Below are positions 27,983-35,715 of a stretch of DNA of 64,000 nucleotides, piece by piece. The DNA is from Planctomycetaceae bacterium (lineage in GTDB: Bacteria; Planctomycetota; Planctomycetia; Pirellulales; PNKZ01). The notes under the pieces are model-generated. The model did not search any database, was not told where the DNA came from, and saw only the letters and a list, made by a program, of their open reading frames with translations. Each line of letters opens with the position of its first letter. Positions within the stretch are counted from its first letter, which is position 1. The stretch lies in the NCBI GenBank assembly GCA_016793115.1, contig JAEUIN010000207.1, forward strand, positions 62,001-126,000, given 5' to 3'. Position numbers and translations under genes: made by a program.

Positions 27983-28563
27983 TCGGCGAACAGCCGGCGG
28001 GCACGGAGAATGTAGGCGAGTCCGGAATAAACCGTCATGACGACGGCGGCCCAGACGGCGATCGTAAGCGGAGCTATGAGCCAAGACGGCTCAAACGCCA
28101 GTAAGAACAGGCTCATCCCGGCCGCAACGCATTGCACGACCATCTTGATTTTCCCAGACATCTCGGCCGAGAAGTTGATGCCGCGCTGTTCAAGCAGCCC
28201 GCGCAGAGCGGTAACTAGCAACTCGCGAGCCATGATAAGCACGGCGACCCAGGCGGCGACGCCGCTGCCGGGAATCGCGGCAAGAAAAATAAACGTGCCG
28301 CAAATGATCAGCTTATCCGCGAACGGGTCGAGGATGCGGCCAAGCGTGGTCACTAGGCCGTAGCGGCGAGCGTAGTAGCCGTCGAGCCAATCGGTCGAGG
28401 CCGCGACGATGAATATGACGAACGACGCCGCATAGGCGCCGTAGCCCATGCAGAAAAACAACACGACCGACAGCGCGAGCCGGCCAACGGTGAGTTGGTT
28501 TGGCAGCGTCCAAAGCCCGACAGCGGGGCGCTGCGAATCGGACGTCGCTGTTTCGATGGCCAC
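27979..28563 (-). CDS. pgsA: CDP-diacylglycerol--glycerol-3-phosphate 3-phosphatidyltransferase
   Basis: A 194-residue integral membrane enzyme that makes phosphatidylglycerol phosphate from CDP-diacylglycerol and glycerol 3-phosphate. Seen: the CDP-alcohol phosphotransferase signature D58-xx-DG-xx-AR (to R66), G75, D79 and D83, with hydrophobic helices before and after. LPNQLTVGRLA near the N-terminus is typical of PgsA. It lies 56 bases after rimO, and its stop overlaps the start of the CPBP protease gene, indicating translational coupling. Confidence 0.93.
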   Translation of the reverse strand: MAIETATSDSQRPAVGLWTLPNQLTVGRLALSVVLFFCMGYGAYAASFVIFIVAASTDWLDGYYARRYGLVTTLGRILDPFADKLIICGTFIFLAAIPGSGVAAWVAVLIMARELLVTALRGLLEQRGINFSAEMSGKIKMVVQCVAAGMSLFLLAFEPSWLIAPLTIAVWAAVVMTVYSGLAYILRARRLFAE

Positions 28564-28619
28564 GAGTGGTTTGCCTCAGCACTGGGCGACGCGTAACGAC
28601 CGGGGAATGCTACCCAATC

Positions 28620-30011
28620 TTACCGCGCTTTTCCCGCGGCGGCACCGATCAAGTCGTATTCCTGAGCGGCGACGATCTCCGTGGGCACGAACTGACCGGC
28701 CTTGAGCTTCTTGCCCGTCACGTAGACGACGCCGTCGACGTCGGGCGCGTCGGCGTAACTCCGGCCGATCCAAACATCGCGTTCGCCCGCGACCGGAACG
28801 TCGAGCAGCACGTCGAGCTTGCGACCGACCTGCGCTTCATTATACGCAAACGTCACGGCTTGTTGCGCCGCCATGACCCGTTCGCGACGAGCTTCTTTGA
28901 CGTCTTCCGGAATGTGGTCCGGCAATTTAGCGCTCGGGGTGTCGCCCTCGTAGGAGTAGGTGAACACGCCGACGTGCTGCATTTTCTGAGTCTCAAGGAA
29001 TTCGATCAGCTCGTCGACGTGCTCCTCGGTTTCGCCGGGGAAGCCGGTGATGAACGTCGACCGCATGACGAGATTCGGGATCGCAGTCCGCAGTTTGTCG
29101 AGCAATAGCTCGGTCTGCGCCCGGTTTACGCGGCGCTGCATGCGACGGAGCATCGTGTCGTTGATGTGCTGCAACGGCATGTCGACGTACGGCACGATCT
29201 TCTTCGCGCGAGCAATCGCCTCGATCAACGCATCGTCGATGTACATCGGATAGAAGTACATCAGGCGGATCCATTCGATGCCGTCGATCTTGTCGAGCTC
29301 GCCGAGCAGCTGCGCCAACCGCGACTCGCCGAACAGGTCCATGCCGTAGTAGGTCGTGTCCTGAGCTACGATGTTCAGTTCGCGAACGCCGTCGGCCGCC
29401 AACTCGCGGGCCTCGCGAAGAATTTCGTCCATCGGCTTCGACGCATGCTTGCCGCGCATCTTAGGGATTGCGCAGAACGTGCAGAGGCGGTCGCACCCTT
29501 CGCTGATTTTCAGATAGGCGAAGTGCCGCGGCGTGATGCGCAGCCGTTGGCGATCGACGAGCGGCACCGCCGAAGCCGGTTCGAACACGGTGCGTTGTTC
29601 GTGTAGTCCGCCGACGAGTCGATCGGCCACCTTCGTGACCTGCTCGCGGCCGAACACGCCGACGAGGTGGTCGATGTCCGGGTGAGTTTCGAGCAGCTTT
29701 TCCTTTTCGCGCTCCGCTAAGCAACCGGAGACGATGACCCCCTTCAGGTCGCCGCGTTTCTTCAACGCCAGCATCTCTTCGATCGCCGCGAATGATTCAT
29801 CTCGCGAGCGCTCGATGAACCCACAGGTGTTGACGACGACGAAGTCGGCCCCTTCCGGCTCGCGCACGAGTTGATAGCCGTCGAGTTGCAGCAATCCGAG
29901 CATCCGCTCGCTGTCGACGGTATTTTTTGGGCATCCGAGACTCACAAAGGCGTAAGTGCCTTTGTTGTCCTGCGGCGACCGCGGGCGGGCGGGCTCAATC
30001 TGAATGGCCAC
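28620..30011 (-). CDS. rimO: Ribosomal protein S12 methylthiotransferase
   Basis: A 463-residue radical-SAM enzyme that adds a methylthio group to the conserved Asp of ribosomal protein S12. Seen: the N-terminal UPF0004 domain with cluster cysteines C27 (SLGCPKN), C63 and C97, the radical-SAM motif C173-xxx-C177-xx-C180 (EGCDRLCTFC) and a C-terminal TRAM domain (about 395-455). The IPKMRGKHASKP text after the cysteines fits RimO better than MiaB. It heads an operon with pgsA and the CPBP protease. Confidence 0.95.
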   Translation of the reverse strand: MAIQIEPARPRSPQDNKGTYAFVSLGCPKNTVDSERMLGLLQLDGYQLVREPEGADFVVVNTCGFIERSRDESFAAIEEMLALKKRGDLKGVIVSGCLAEREKEKLLETHPDIDHLVGVFGREQVTKVADRLVGGLHEQRTVFEPASAVPLVDRQRLRITPRHFAYLKISEGCDRLCTFCAIPKMRGKHASKPMDEILREARELAADGVRELNIVAQDTTYYGMDLFGESRLAQLLGELDKIDGIEWIRLMYFYPMYIDDALIEAIARAKKIVPYVDMPLQHINDTMLRRMQRRVNRAQTELLLDKLRTAIPNLVMRSTFITGFPGETEEHVDELIEFLETQKMQHVGVFTYSYEGDTPSAKLPDHIPEDVKEARRERVMAAQQAVTFAYNEAQVGRKLDVLLDVPVAGERDVWIGRSYADAPDVDGVVYVTGKKLKAGQFVPTEIVAAQEYDLIGAAAGKAR

Positions 30012-30175
30012 GAAATTACCTAATTGCGGCGGCGAAAGTCTAAGCGTCGGCGTAGGAAGCGCCTGCTAGGCGAATCCGGCGGGACGATTGCGAACTTTTG
30101 ATCCTATCGAACTGGGCTACGAGTCGACAATGGCCGGCATGCCGGTGCGGCGGCTTTCGGCCGTTCAAAGCCGTT

Positions 30176-30205
30176 TTGCTACGGAGAAGTGAACGCGTGT
30201 ATACT
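30176..30205 (+). promoter_or_regulatory. Candidate sigma-70 type promoter for the ImmA/IrrE-like gene
   Basis: TTGCTA (30176-30181), an 18-base spacer, then TATACT (30200-30205). The chosen ATG is 41 bases downstream. A GTG at 30189 would place the start inside this promoter and is therefore less likely. Identified by eye only. Confidence 0.35.
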
Positions 30206-30245
30206 ATCGATGTTCTACCACAATCATGGATCCCGGTATCGCGCT

Positions 30246-30959
30246 ATGTTCGAACCCAAAGCATGCGACCAATTTGCCCAAGCTCTGTTGGGGCGAGGCG
30301 GCGGCGCAAAGCCGCCGGTCGATGCCGTGGCTTTAGCCGCCAACTTAGGATTGCTGGTCGCGGTCGATTGTGGGCAGACCGAACGCGGCAGGCGGGCCTG
30401 CGTGAACGTCGGCGGCGCGGAGCCGTTGCCGACGATCTTCGTCGGCAACGAAGAGCGAAACGAGCGCAGACAGTGGGCGGTGGCTCACGAAATCGGCGAG
30501 CACTTTTCGGAGGAGTTGTTTCGCAAGTTGGGTCTCGACCCGCGTGAGATGCCTCGGCAGACTCGCGAGCAGGCGGCCAATTTGATCGCTCCGCGACTCT
30601 TGTTGCCGCGGGAGTTATTCGTCGCCGCCGGGAGGGAGTGCGATTGGGACTTGATCGAACTCAAGCGGCGCTTCACCACGGCCAGCCACGAACTCATCGC
30701 GCGGCGAATAATCGATTGCTTGGCATCTGCGATAGTCACGATTTTCGATCAAGGACGCGTGCGCTTTCGCAGCGACGGATTCGGTCGGCGGTCGCCCTTA
30801 GAGATCGGCGAGCGCACAGCGCTGGAGCGTTGCCGCCGCACGTTGAAACCCGCCGCGGCGACCACATTGCATAGTCGAGTGCGTTGTTGGCCGATTTACG
30901 AAGCCGAGTGGCGGCGCGAAATACTGCTCACGCAATCGACGGGAGGCGACGATTGTTGA
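30246..30959 (+). CDS. ImmA/IrrE-family metallopeptidase-like protein
   Basis: A 237-residue protein with the layout of the ImmA/IrrE (M78-like) family: an N-terminal DAVALAANLGLLVAV segment, a beta region, then the zinc-binding helix WAVAHEIGEHF and a conserved Glu-rich helix with ANLIAPRLLLPRELF. The motif reads H81-E82-I83-G84-E85-H86, i.e. HExxxH with one extra residue, whereas the family norm is HExxH. Related proteins cleave repressors such as ImmR or DdrO, usually encoded next door. No XRE-type repressor gene is adjacent here, so the target is unknown. The C-terminal 80 residues are unassigned. Confidence 0.75.
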   Translation: MFEPKACDQFAQALLGRGGGAKPPVDAVALAANLGLLVAVDCGQTERGRRACVNVGGAEPLPTIFVGNEERNERRQWAVAHEIGEHFSEELFRKLGLDPREMPRQTREQAANLIAPRLLLPRELFVAAGRECDWDLIELKRRFTTASHELIARRIIDCLASAIVTIFDQGRVRFRSDGFGRRSPLEIGERTALERCRRTLKPAAATTLHSRVRCWPIYEAEWRREILLTQSTGGDDC

Positions 30960-30967
30960 CGCTCCGA

Positions 30968-31582
30968 CTAGAGGCCGAGCACAAAGTAGCGGCTTGCCGC
31001 AAATCCGAGCAAACCCGCAGCGACGCCCAAGACGGCTCGATATTCGTGGTTTCTCAGCCACATTCGCAACTCCCATCGACCGGGGCGATAACTCAGCGGT
31101 CGCCAAGGGAACAGCCGCGGAGTGCAAGCGGCATAACCGTTCCAGGCCAAGCCGTATCGCTGCGCGATACGAGTTTCTTCTTGGGCCATCGTGCATACGT
31201 AAATGCTCAGCAATATTCCTAGAACGGGCAAATAGTGCGAAGGCCGGCAAATCAAGTGACAGAAACCTGCCATCATCAGCGCCGAACCTAGGTAGAGCGG
31301 ATGTCGGCATAACGAATAAGGACCGGCGACGGCGAGGCTAATGCCTTTATGCAACGTTCCCGCCGCCCATGAACGCCACGCTAATCCGAGGGCGATAAAT
31401 GAGATGCCGAGCCCGATTTCATGTCCGGACTTGGCCGGTGTGGAGTCGAGGATTTCCCACGCCACCAGCGCGGTGAAGAGCACATACGACATCGGCACGC
31501 GAAAGTCGTCGGCGAACTTGCGAACACTCAATCCAAGTTTGCGCTCGTCGGCCGGCAGATGGGGCGAAGTGGCGATCGTCAT
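30968..31582 (-). CDS. Isoprenylcysteine/phospholipid-type integral membrane methyltransferase
   Basis: A 204-residue membrane protein of the ICMT/PEMT-like methyltransferase family. Seen: four to five hydrophobic segments and the cofactor motif GPYSLCRHPLYLG (RHPxY), then EE in AQEETRIAQRYG and a C-terminal hydrophobic end. Members methylate small lipids, thiols or isoprenyl groups with S-adenosylmethionine. The substrate is not known. It lies 68 bases after an unusual two-domain protein on the same strand and ends just beyond the ImmA-like gene, which is convergent. Confidence 0.82.
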   Translation of the reverse strand: MTIATSPHLPADERKLGLSVRKFADDFRVPMSYVLFTALVAWEILDSTPAKSGHEIGLGISFIALGLAWRSWAAGTLHKGISLAVAGPYSLCRHPLYLGSALMMAGFCHLICRPSHYLPVLGILLSIYVCTMAQEETRIAQRYGLAWNGYAACTPRLFPWRPLSYRPGRWELRMWLRNHEYRAVLGVAAGLLGFAASRYFVLGL

Positions 31583-31650
31583 CGGAGAAAGTCGCTCGCG
31601 AAGTGAAGAAGGCGGAGGAAACGCAGATTAGGCCGATACGCAGCCGTAGG

Positions 31651-32484
31651 TCAATCCCGGTTGCACGCGATGCTTTCGCCGGCAACGGCGGTGATCCGAC
31701 GACCCAAAGTATCGAGGTCGACCGGTAAGGCGAGGACTTCCTGGAATCCGTGCGAACGCGCCCACGTCAGGTCGTCGCGGCGGGGAAAGTGAGCGAGCGC
31801 AAGTCGGCGCGTTTGGGCGGGTAGCCTTGAGAATCGCAGCGCTTGCGTTTCTCGTCGCGGGTGAGAGTACGGCATGCCCCACAAGACGACGTCGACCGGA
31901 GGGTTTGCAGCCGCGGTTGCTTCCAAGCCGCCGCTCGCGGCCGCGTGCAGACGGCGGCATACGTCAAGCAGCAGCTGCCGCACGGCGGGGTCGTCGGCGA
32001 CGATTCCTACTCCGGTATTTGATAGCGTCAGAGCGTCTGCAACGCCCGGCGACAAATACCGGTCTTCATCGCTGCAAGCCGGCGGCAGTCCGAACGACGG
32101 GCACTGGCTACGAGCAAGCGTCGCCAATTCCCTGGAGAAATAATCGGGCGCGATGCTCCAAGGGATTCGCGCCGTCTGAAGTGGAACACCTGTCCGTTTT
32201 TCGCCTTCGGACCAACTGCCGGTGATCGTCACCAGCGGCAGAGTCGGGTTTCGGCTTCGAAGTGCTTCCACGGTCTTTTCATTCCACTGCGCCGGATACT
32301 CCTGCACGAGAACCAAGCAAGCCGCTTCCTCCGCTTCTGGGAGCCCCATGGCCGCGTCTAGATCGGCGACGGCGATCACTTCAGCCCACATCGCCGCGGC
32401 GCAATACGCCGGTGCGAACTCCTCACGGAGCATGTCGCCGATCCAAACGATTTTGTTGCGAAGAACCATTGCGACTCTGAGCAT
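31651..32484 (-). CDS. Protein with two receiver-like domains lacking phosphoacceptors
   Basis: A 277-residue soluble protein. The first half (about 9-115) and the second half (about 150-265) each follow the alternating beta/alpha order of response-regulator receivers: a hydrophobic strand (KIVWIGD; VGIVADDP), helix, CLVLVQEY or VDVVLWGM strand, LPLVTITG or RLALAHFP strand. Neither half has a convincing phosphoacceptor Asp. It may be a pseudo-receiver signalling scaffold. An ATG five codons in is an alternative start. It lies directly before the membrane methyltransferase gene and is divergent from the MurE-like gene. Fold assignment is an inference. Confidence 0.55.
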   Translation of the reverse strand: MLRVAMVLRNKIVWIGDMLREEFAPAYCAAAMWAEVIAVADLDAAMGLPEAEEAACLVLVQEYPAQWNEKTVEALRSRNPTLPLVTITGSWSEGEKRTGVPLQTARIPWSIAPDYFSRELATLARSQCPSFGLPPACSDEDRYLSPGVADALTLSNTGVGIVADDPAVRQLLLDVCRRLHAAASGGLEATAAANPPVDVVLWGMPYSHPRRETQALRFSRLPAQTRRLALAHFPRRDDLTWARSHGFQEVLALPVDLDTLGRRITAVAGESIACNRD

Positions 32485-32739
32485 GCGGCCAACGGTGTGT
32501 TAGTCGAGAGCCGGGACTTCTAACGCGCCGGCGGATCAATGTAAACCTTGAGAAGTTACCGACTGAAGCCGAAGTCCGAAAAGTCGGACTTGACCCATCG
32601 GAAAGAACTTGCGAAATATCCGCCCCATGAAACTGCTCGGAGGGACGAAGGCGTTTGCGACGGACGTGCGTAAATTTGAGAGCGGGACGCGGAAAGGATT
32701 TTCGCGGCCGCAGAGATCGGAAACCGGAGTCTTGGCGCC

Positions 32740-34221
32740 ATGGAAGGCGACTCGCTCAATCATCGCGGTGTAAGCTTAAGGGGCATATTGCCCGAAGGCG
32801 AAATCGTCGGCGCGCACGATATGTTCGTGACCCGCGTCTCCGCGGATTCTCGGGGTTGTCGAACGGGTGATTTGTACGTCGCTTTGGTCGGCCGTGACGC
32901 CGACGGTCATCGATCCATTTCCGAAGCCGTGCGTCTGGGCGCGAGCGGCGTTGTGGCTTCGCAACCGGTGTCCCGCTGCCCGGTTCCGGTTTGCTATGTG
33001 GCCGATACATCGGAAGCCTATGGCCGTGTTTGTCAGGCTTTAGCCGGTACTCCCAGCGGGAAGCTTAAAGTCATCGGAGTCGCCGGTGCGTTTGGTAAGA
33101 CGACGACGGCGTATCTCGCGGCATCATCGCTCGCCGCTTGCGGATGTCAGCCCGGCATTTTGAGCTCGCTCGGGTATTGTGACGGGGCGGAGATCGCCGA
33201 CGCTCGCTGGACGACGCCGCCCGCCGATATCGCGGCGGCTTGGATGGCCCGCATGGTCGAGCAGCGGCGGACTCATGCGGTCGTCGAGATCTCAGGTCGC
33301 GGGCTGCTGGATAATCGGCTCGCGGGAGTTGCGTTCGACTCGCTTTGCGTTACCAATCTTCGCGGCGACCGCGATTCTTGCAATGCGATCGGCTACCGCC
33401 GCTGGACGTCGCGCCTGTTGGATTGCTTGCCGTCGGAGTGCGTGCTGGTCGTTAACGTCGACGACCCGATTTCGCGTGATCTGGCCGATCGACACGACGG
33501 CCCGGTGCTTACGGTCGGCATTGACCAGCCCGCCGAGTTTTCGGCGACGATCATCGAACGCCATCGCTCCGAACAGACGTTCCTCTTGTCGTTCGGCCGG
33601 GAAATCGTGCCGGTGCGTACGACGCTACTCGGCCGGCACAATGTCATCAATTGCTTGGTAGCTACCGCTTTGGCGTCGTCGTACGGCCTCGATCCGCACT
33701 CGATCGTGCGCGGCATCGAAGAAGTTCATGAGTTGCCGGGCCGGTTGGAGCGTATCGAGTGTGGGCAACCGTTCGGCGTGTTTGTCGATGAAGGGGCATC
33801 TCCCGAAGCTGTGGCAATCTGTTTGGAATCGCTTCGCGAAGCTACGTCGGGGCGATTGACATGCGTGTTCAATGCGGCTTCCGGACTCGGCGGGGTGCAG
33901 CGTGTTCGCCTAGCGTCGGCAGTTGATCGATTGTGTGATTCGGCGATCGTCACGCAAGCGCGGGAGACCGATGATTCGGGCCGATCGCGTGAACTTGTCG
34001 CGGCGTTTCGCGAAGCAAAGAAGTGCTCTTTTGTTAGCAGCCGCGCCGAGGCGGTGCGTCGCGCGCTCCGAGAGGCGCGCGACGGCGATTGTGTCTTGAT
34101 CGCCGGCCGTGGTCGTATGAGCTACGGCGAAGCTGGCGGCGAATTCGGCCAGTGCGACGATCGACAGTTAGCTCGCCAGGCCTTGCATCAACTTCAAAAC
34201 CAATGCGCGCGAGCCGCGTAG
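32740..34221 (+). CDS. MurE-like Mur ligase family protein with altered active-site motifs
   Basis: A 493-residue protein with the three-domain Mur ligase plan: an N-terminal domain with DSRGCRTGDLYVAL (about 36-50), an ATPase domain with the P-loop GAFGKTTT (116-123), and a C-terminal domain. Normal MurE has GTNGKTT at the loop, SSHGL/SSHAL after the beta strand, NLTRDHLDYH, a carbamylated Lys and DNPR for the third amino acid. Here these read GAFGKTT, SGRGL (185-189), NLRGDRDSC (206 on), S-R in place of the Lys, and TQARET. ATP binding looks intact but metal ligands, the carbamate and substrate recognition appear changed. It precedes the structured intergenic region, murB and the ftsQ-like gene, so it belongs to the division and wall cluster. 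Confidence 0.8.
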   Translation: MEGDSLNHRGVSLRGILPEGEIVGAHDMFVTRVSADSRGCRTGDLYVALVGRDADGHRSISEAVRLGASGVVASQPVSRCPVPVCYVADTSEAYGRVCQALAGTPSGKLKVIGVAGAFGKTTTAYLAASSLAACGCQPGILSSLGYCDGAEIADARWTTPPADIAAAWMARMVEQRRTHAVVEISGRGLLDNRLAGVAFDSLCVTNLRGDRDSCNAIGYRRWTSRLLDCLPSECVLVVNVDDPISRDLADRHDGPVLTVGIDQPAEFSATIIERHRSEQTFLLSFGREIVPVRTTLLGRHNVINCLVATALASSYGLDPHSIVRGIEEVHELPGRLERIECGQPFGVFVDEGASPEAVAICLESLREATSGRLTCVFNAASGLGGVQRVRLASAVDRLCDSAIVTQARETDDSGRSRELVAAFREAKKCSFVSSRAEAVRRALREARDGDCVLIAGRGRMSYGEAGGEFGQCDDRQLARQALHQLQNQCARAA

Positions 34222-34336
34222 CCGTTGCTAGGAGACCGTCCACAAATACCGCCGTACATTTGGTGAGTCGCCGACGTCAGACGATTGGTTTGCGGGAATC
34301 GATCGTCGCCCTCCCTCCTGGGTTCGGAGCATTGGC

Positions 34337-34490
34337 CTGTCGCTTGTCGTCTCTGGGTCGACGACAGGTGGCAGGTGCTTCACGTCGGCGGCTTATTACT
34401 GTCCGTAGGGGCGAACGTAAAGTAGCCCCGACGGCAGGGAACAGCGATGACGCCCGGCACCGCGGATGAAGCGATGCCGGGCGTTGTTCG
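34337..34490 (+). ncRNA. Candidate structured RNA of three stem-loops before murB
   Basis: Stem 1: 34337-34351 pairs with 34360-34374, 15 pairs including three G-U pairs that exist only in plus-strand RNA, loop of eight. Stem 2: CTG-CCGT-GGGGC (34399-34412, with a bulged T and an A-G mismatch) pairs with GCCCC-ACGG-CAG (34425-34437), loop of 12. Stem 3: ACGCCCGGCA (34450-34459) pairs with 34475-34484, perfect 10 pairs, loop of 15, followed by TTGTTCGTTT, so it may act as a terminator. Either a small RNA processed from the MurE-like transcript or a leader/attenuator for murB. I do not recognise it as SRP RNA, RNase P, tmRNA, 6S or a known riboswitch. Confidence 0.42.
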
Positions 34491-34549
34491 TTTCCACAGC
34501 GTCGGATCGCCAATTCGCCGCGAAAGCAGTTGGTTTCCGCGTCGCGGGG

Positions 34550-34578
34550 TTGTCGATTCGGACGGGAAAACGTATAGA
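34550..34578 (+). promoter_or_regulatory. Candidate promoter for murB
   Basis: TTGTCG (34550-34555), 17-base spacer, TATAGA (34573-34578), a four-of-six match to each sigma-70 hexamer. It lies between the third hairpin and murB. If real, murB has its own promoter and the hairpin region is a separate RNA. Confidence 0.3.
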
Positions 34579-34697
34579 AGTAGTCTCCTACGACACCTCA
34601 TCGCACGGCCATGCGTACTCGCCTAGAGTCGCAACGACTTGGGGGAGCGAATCGTCGTCGCTCCTAGCGTTCCGGCCCCGTAAGAATTCGCCGATTT

Positions 34698-35576
34698 ATG
34701 CCATTCGATACCGGGTTCGAGCAAAGCATTCGCCGCAAAGTCCCGTTGGCTTCTTACACGTGGTTTCGCCTCGGCGGCCCCGCCGAGTACTTTGCCGAAC
34801 CGAAATCGCAAGATGAACTGCAGGCCATCGTCAAGCGCGCCAAGAGCGAAGGCTTGCCGGTACGCTTGCTCGGCGGGGGATCCAATTTGCTCGTCGGCGA
34901 GGCCGGCGTGAAGGGCGTCGTCGTTCATTTGTCCAGTCCGGCTTTTGAATCGCTTGCCGTGGCAGGCGACAAAGTCAAAGTCGGCTCGGGAGCGAAACTT
35001 GGTCATGTCATATCGAAAGCGGTCGCTGAAGGGCTTGGCGGGCTAGAAGCTCTCGTGGGCATTCCCGGAACGATCGGCGGGGCATTGCGCTGCAACTCCG
35101 GCAGCCGGAGCGGCGATATCGGCCAATGGACTTCGCAAGCGACCGTCATGGACGAAAGCGGCGAGATAAAAACTCGCAGCCGTGCCGATTTGGTTTTTTC
35201 CTATCGAGAGAGCAGCCTTGATGAACTGGTGATTCTGTCGGCCGAGTTTGAGCTTGAAGCAGAAGATCCAGTCGAGCTAACAAAGCGAATGCAGAAACAA
35301 TGGATCGTGAAGAAAGCGAAGACGCCCCTCGGTCATCAAGCGACGGGTTGCATCTTCAAGAATCCGCGCGGTATGAGTGCCGGCGACTTGATTGAGCAGG
35401 CCGGTTTGAAAGGGGCGAGAGTCGGAGGCGCGGAGGTGAGTGATCGCCACGCCAACTTTATCGTCGCCGACGAAAAGGCCACGTCGCAGGATGTGATTCG
35501 CCTCATCGAGCACATTCGCACCCGCGTGCAGGAACGCCTGGGCGTCGGCTTAGAGACGGAAATTCGAATTTGGTAG
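34698..35576 (+). CDS. murB: UDP-N-acetylenolpyruvoylglucosamine reductase
   Basis: A 292-residue FAD enzyme that reduces UDP-GlcNAc-enolpyruvate to UDP-MurNAc with NADPH, an essential step of peptidoglycan synthesis. Seen: the N-terminal SYTWFRLGGPAEYF, the FAD-binding LLGGGSNLLVGEAGVKGVV, GLEALVGIPGTIGGAL, the type II MurB catalytic block ATGCIFKNP with Cys in the serine position, and a final ETEIRIW where the catalytic Glu is placed. Full length for a type II (short) MurB. Its presence, with the ftsQ-like gene 140 bases on, supports peptidoglycan synthesis in this organism. Confidence 0.95.
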   Translation: MPFDTGFEQSIRRKVPLASYTWFRLGGPAEYFAEPKSQDELQAIVKRAKSEGLPVRLLGGGSNLLVGEAGVKGVVVHLSSPAFESLAVAGDKVKVGSGAKLGHVISKAVAEGLGGLEALVGIPGTIGGALRCNSGSRSGDIGQWTSQATVMDESGEIKTRSRADLVFSYRESSLDELVILSAEFELEAEDPVELTKRMQKQWIVKKAKTPLGHQATGCIFKNPRGMSAGDLIEQAGLKGARVGGAEVSDRHANFIVADEKATSQDVIRLIEHIRTRVQERLGVGLETEIRIW

Positions 35577-35715
35577 CTTGTCGCTTGCCTATCGGAAAAA
35601 AAGCGGGCGCTCGACCATAAGGCTGTTGATTCGTTCGAGGCAGGATGCCGATAGGCCGATGTGAATCATGCGGTCTGCGAGCCTGGATCTTGTAAACGCA
35701 CGGAGGCGTATCCGC

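Larger units (their letters stand above)
34222..34697. other. Structured intergenic region between MurE-like gene and murB
   Basis: 476 bases without a gene. It holds three consecutive hairpins (34337-34484, listed separately), a candidate promoter (34550-34578) and a seven-base stem GGAGCGA/TCGCTCC (34644-34664) about 34 bases before the murB ATG. Short reading frames across it are broken and featureless. Confidence 0.6.
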
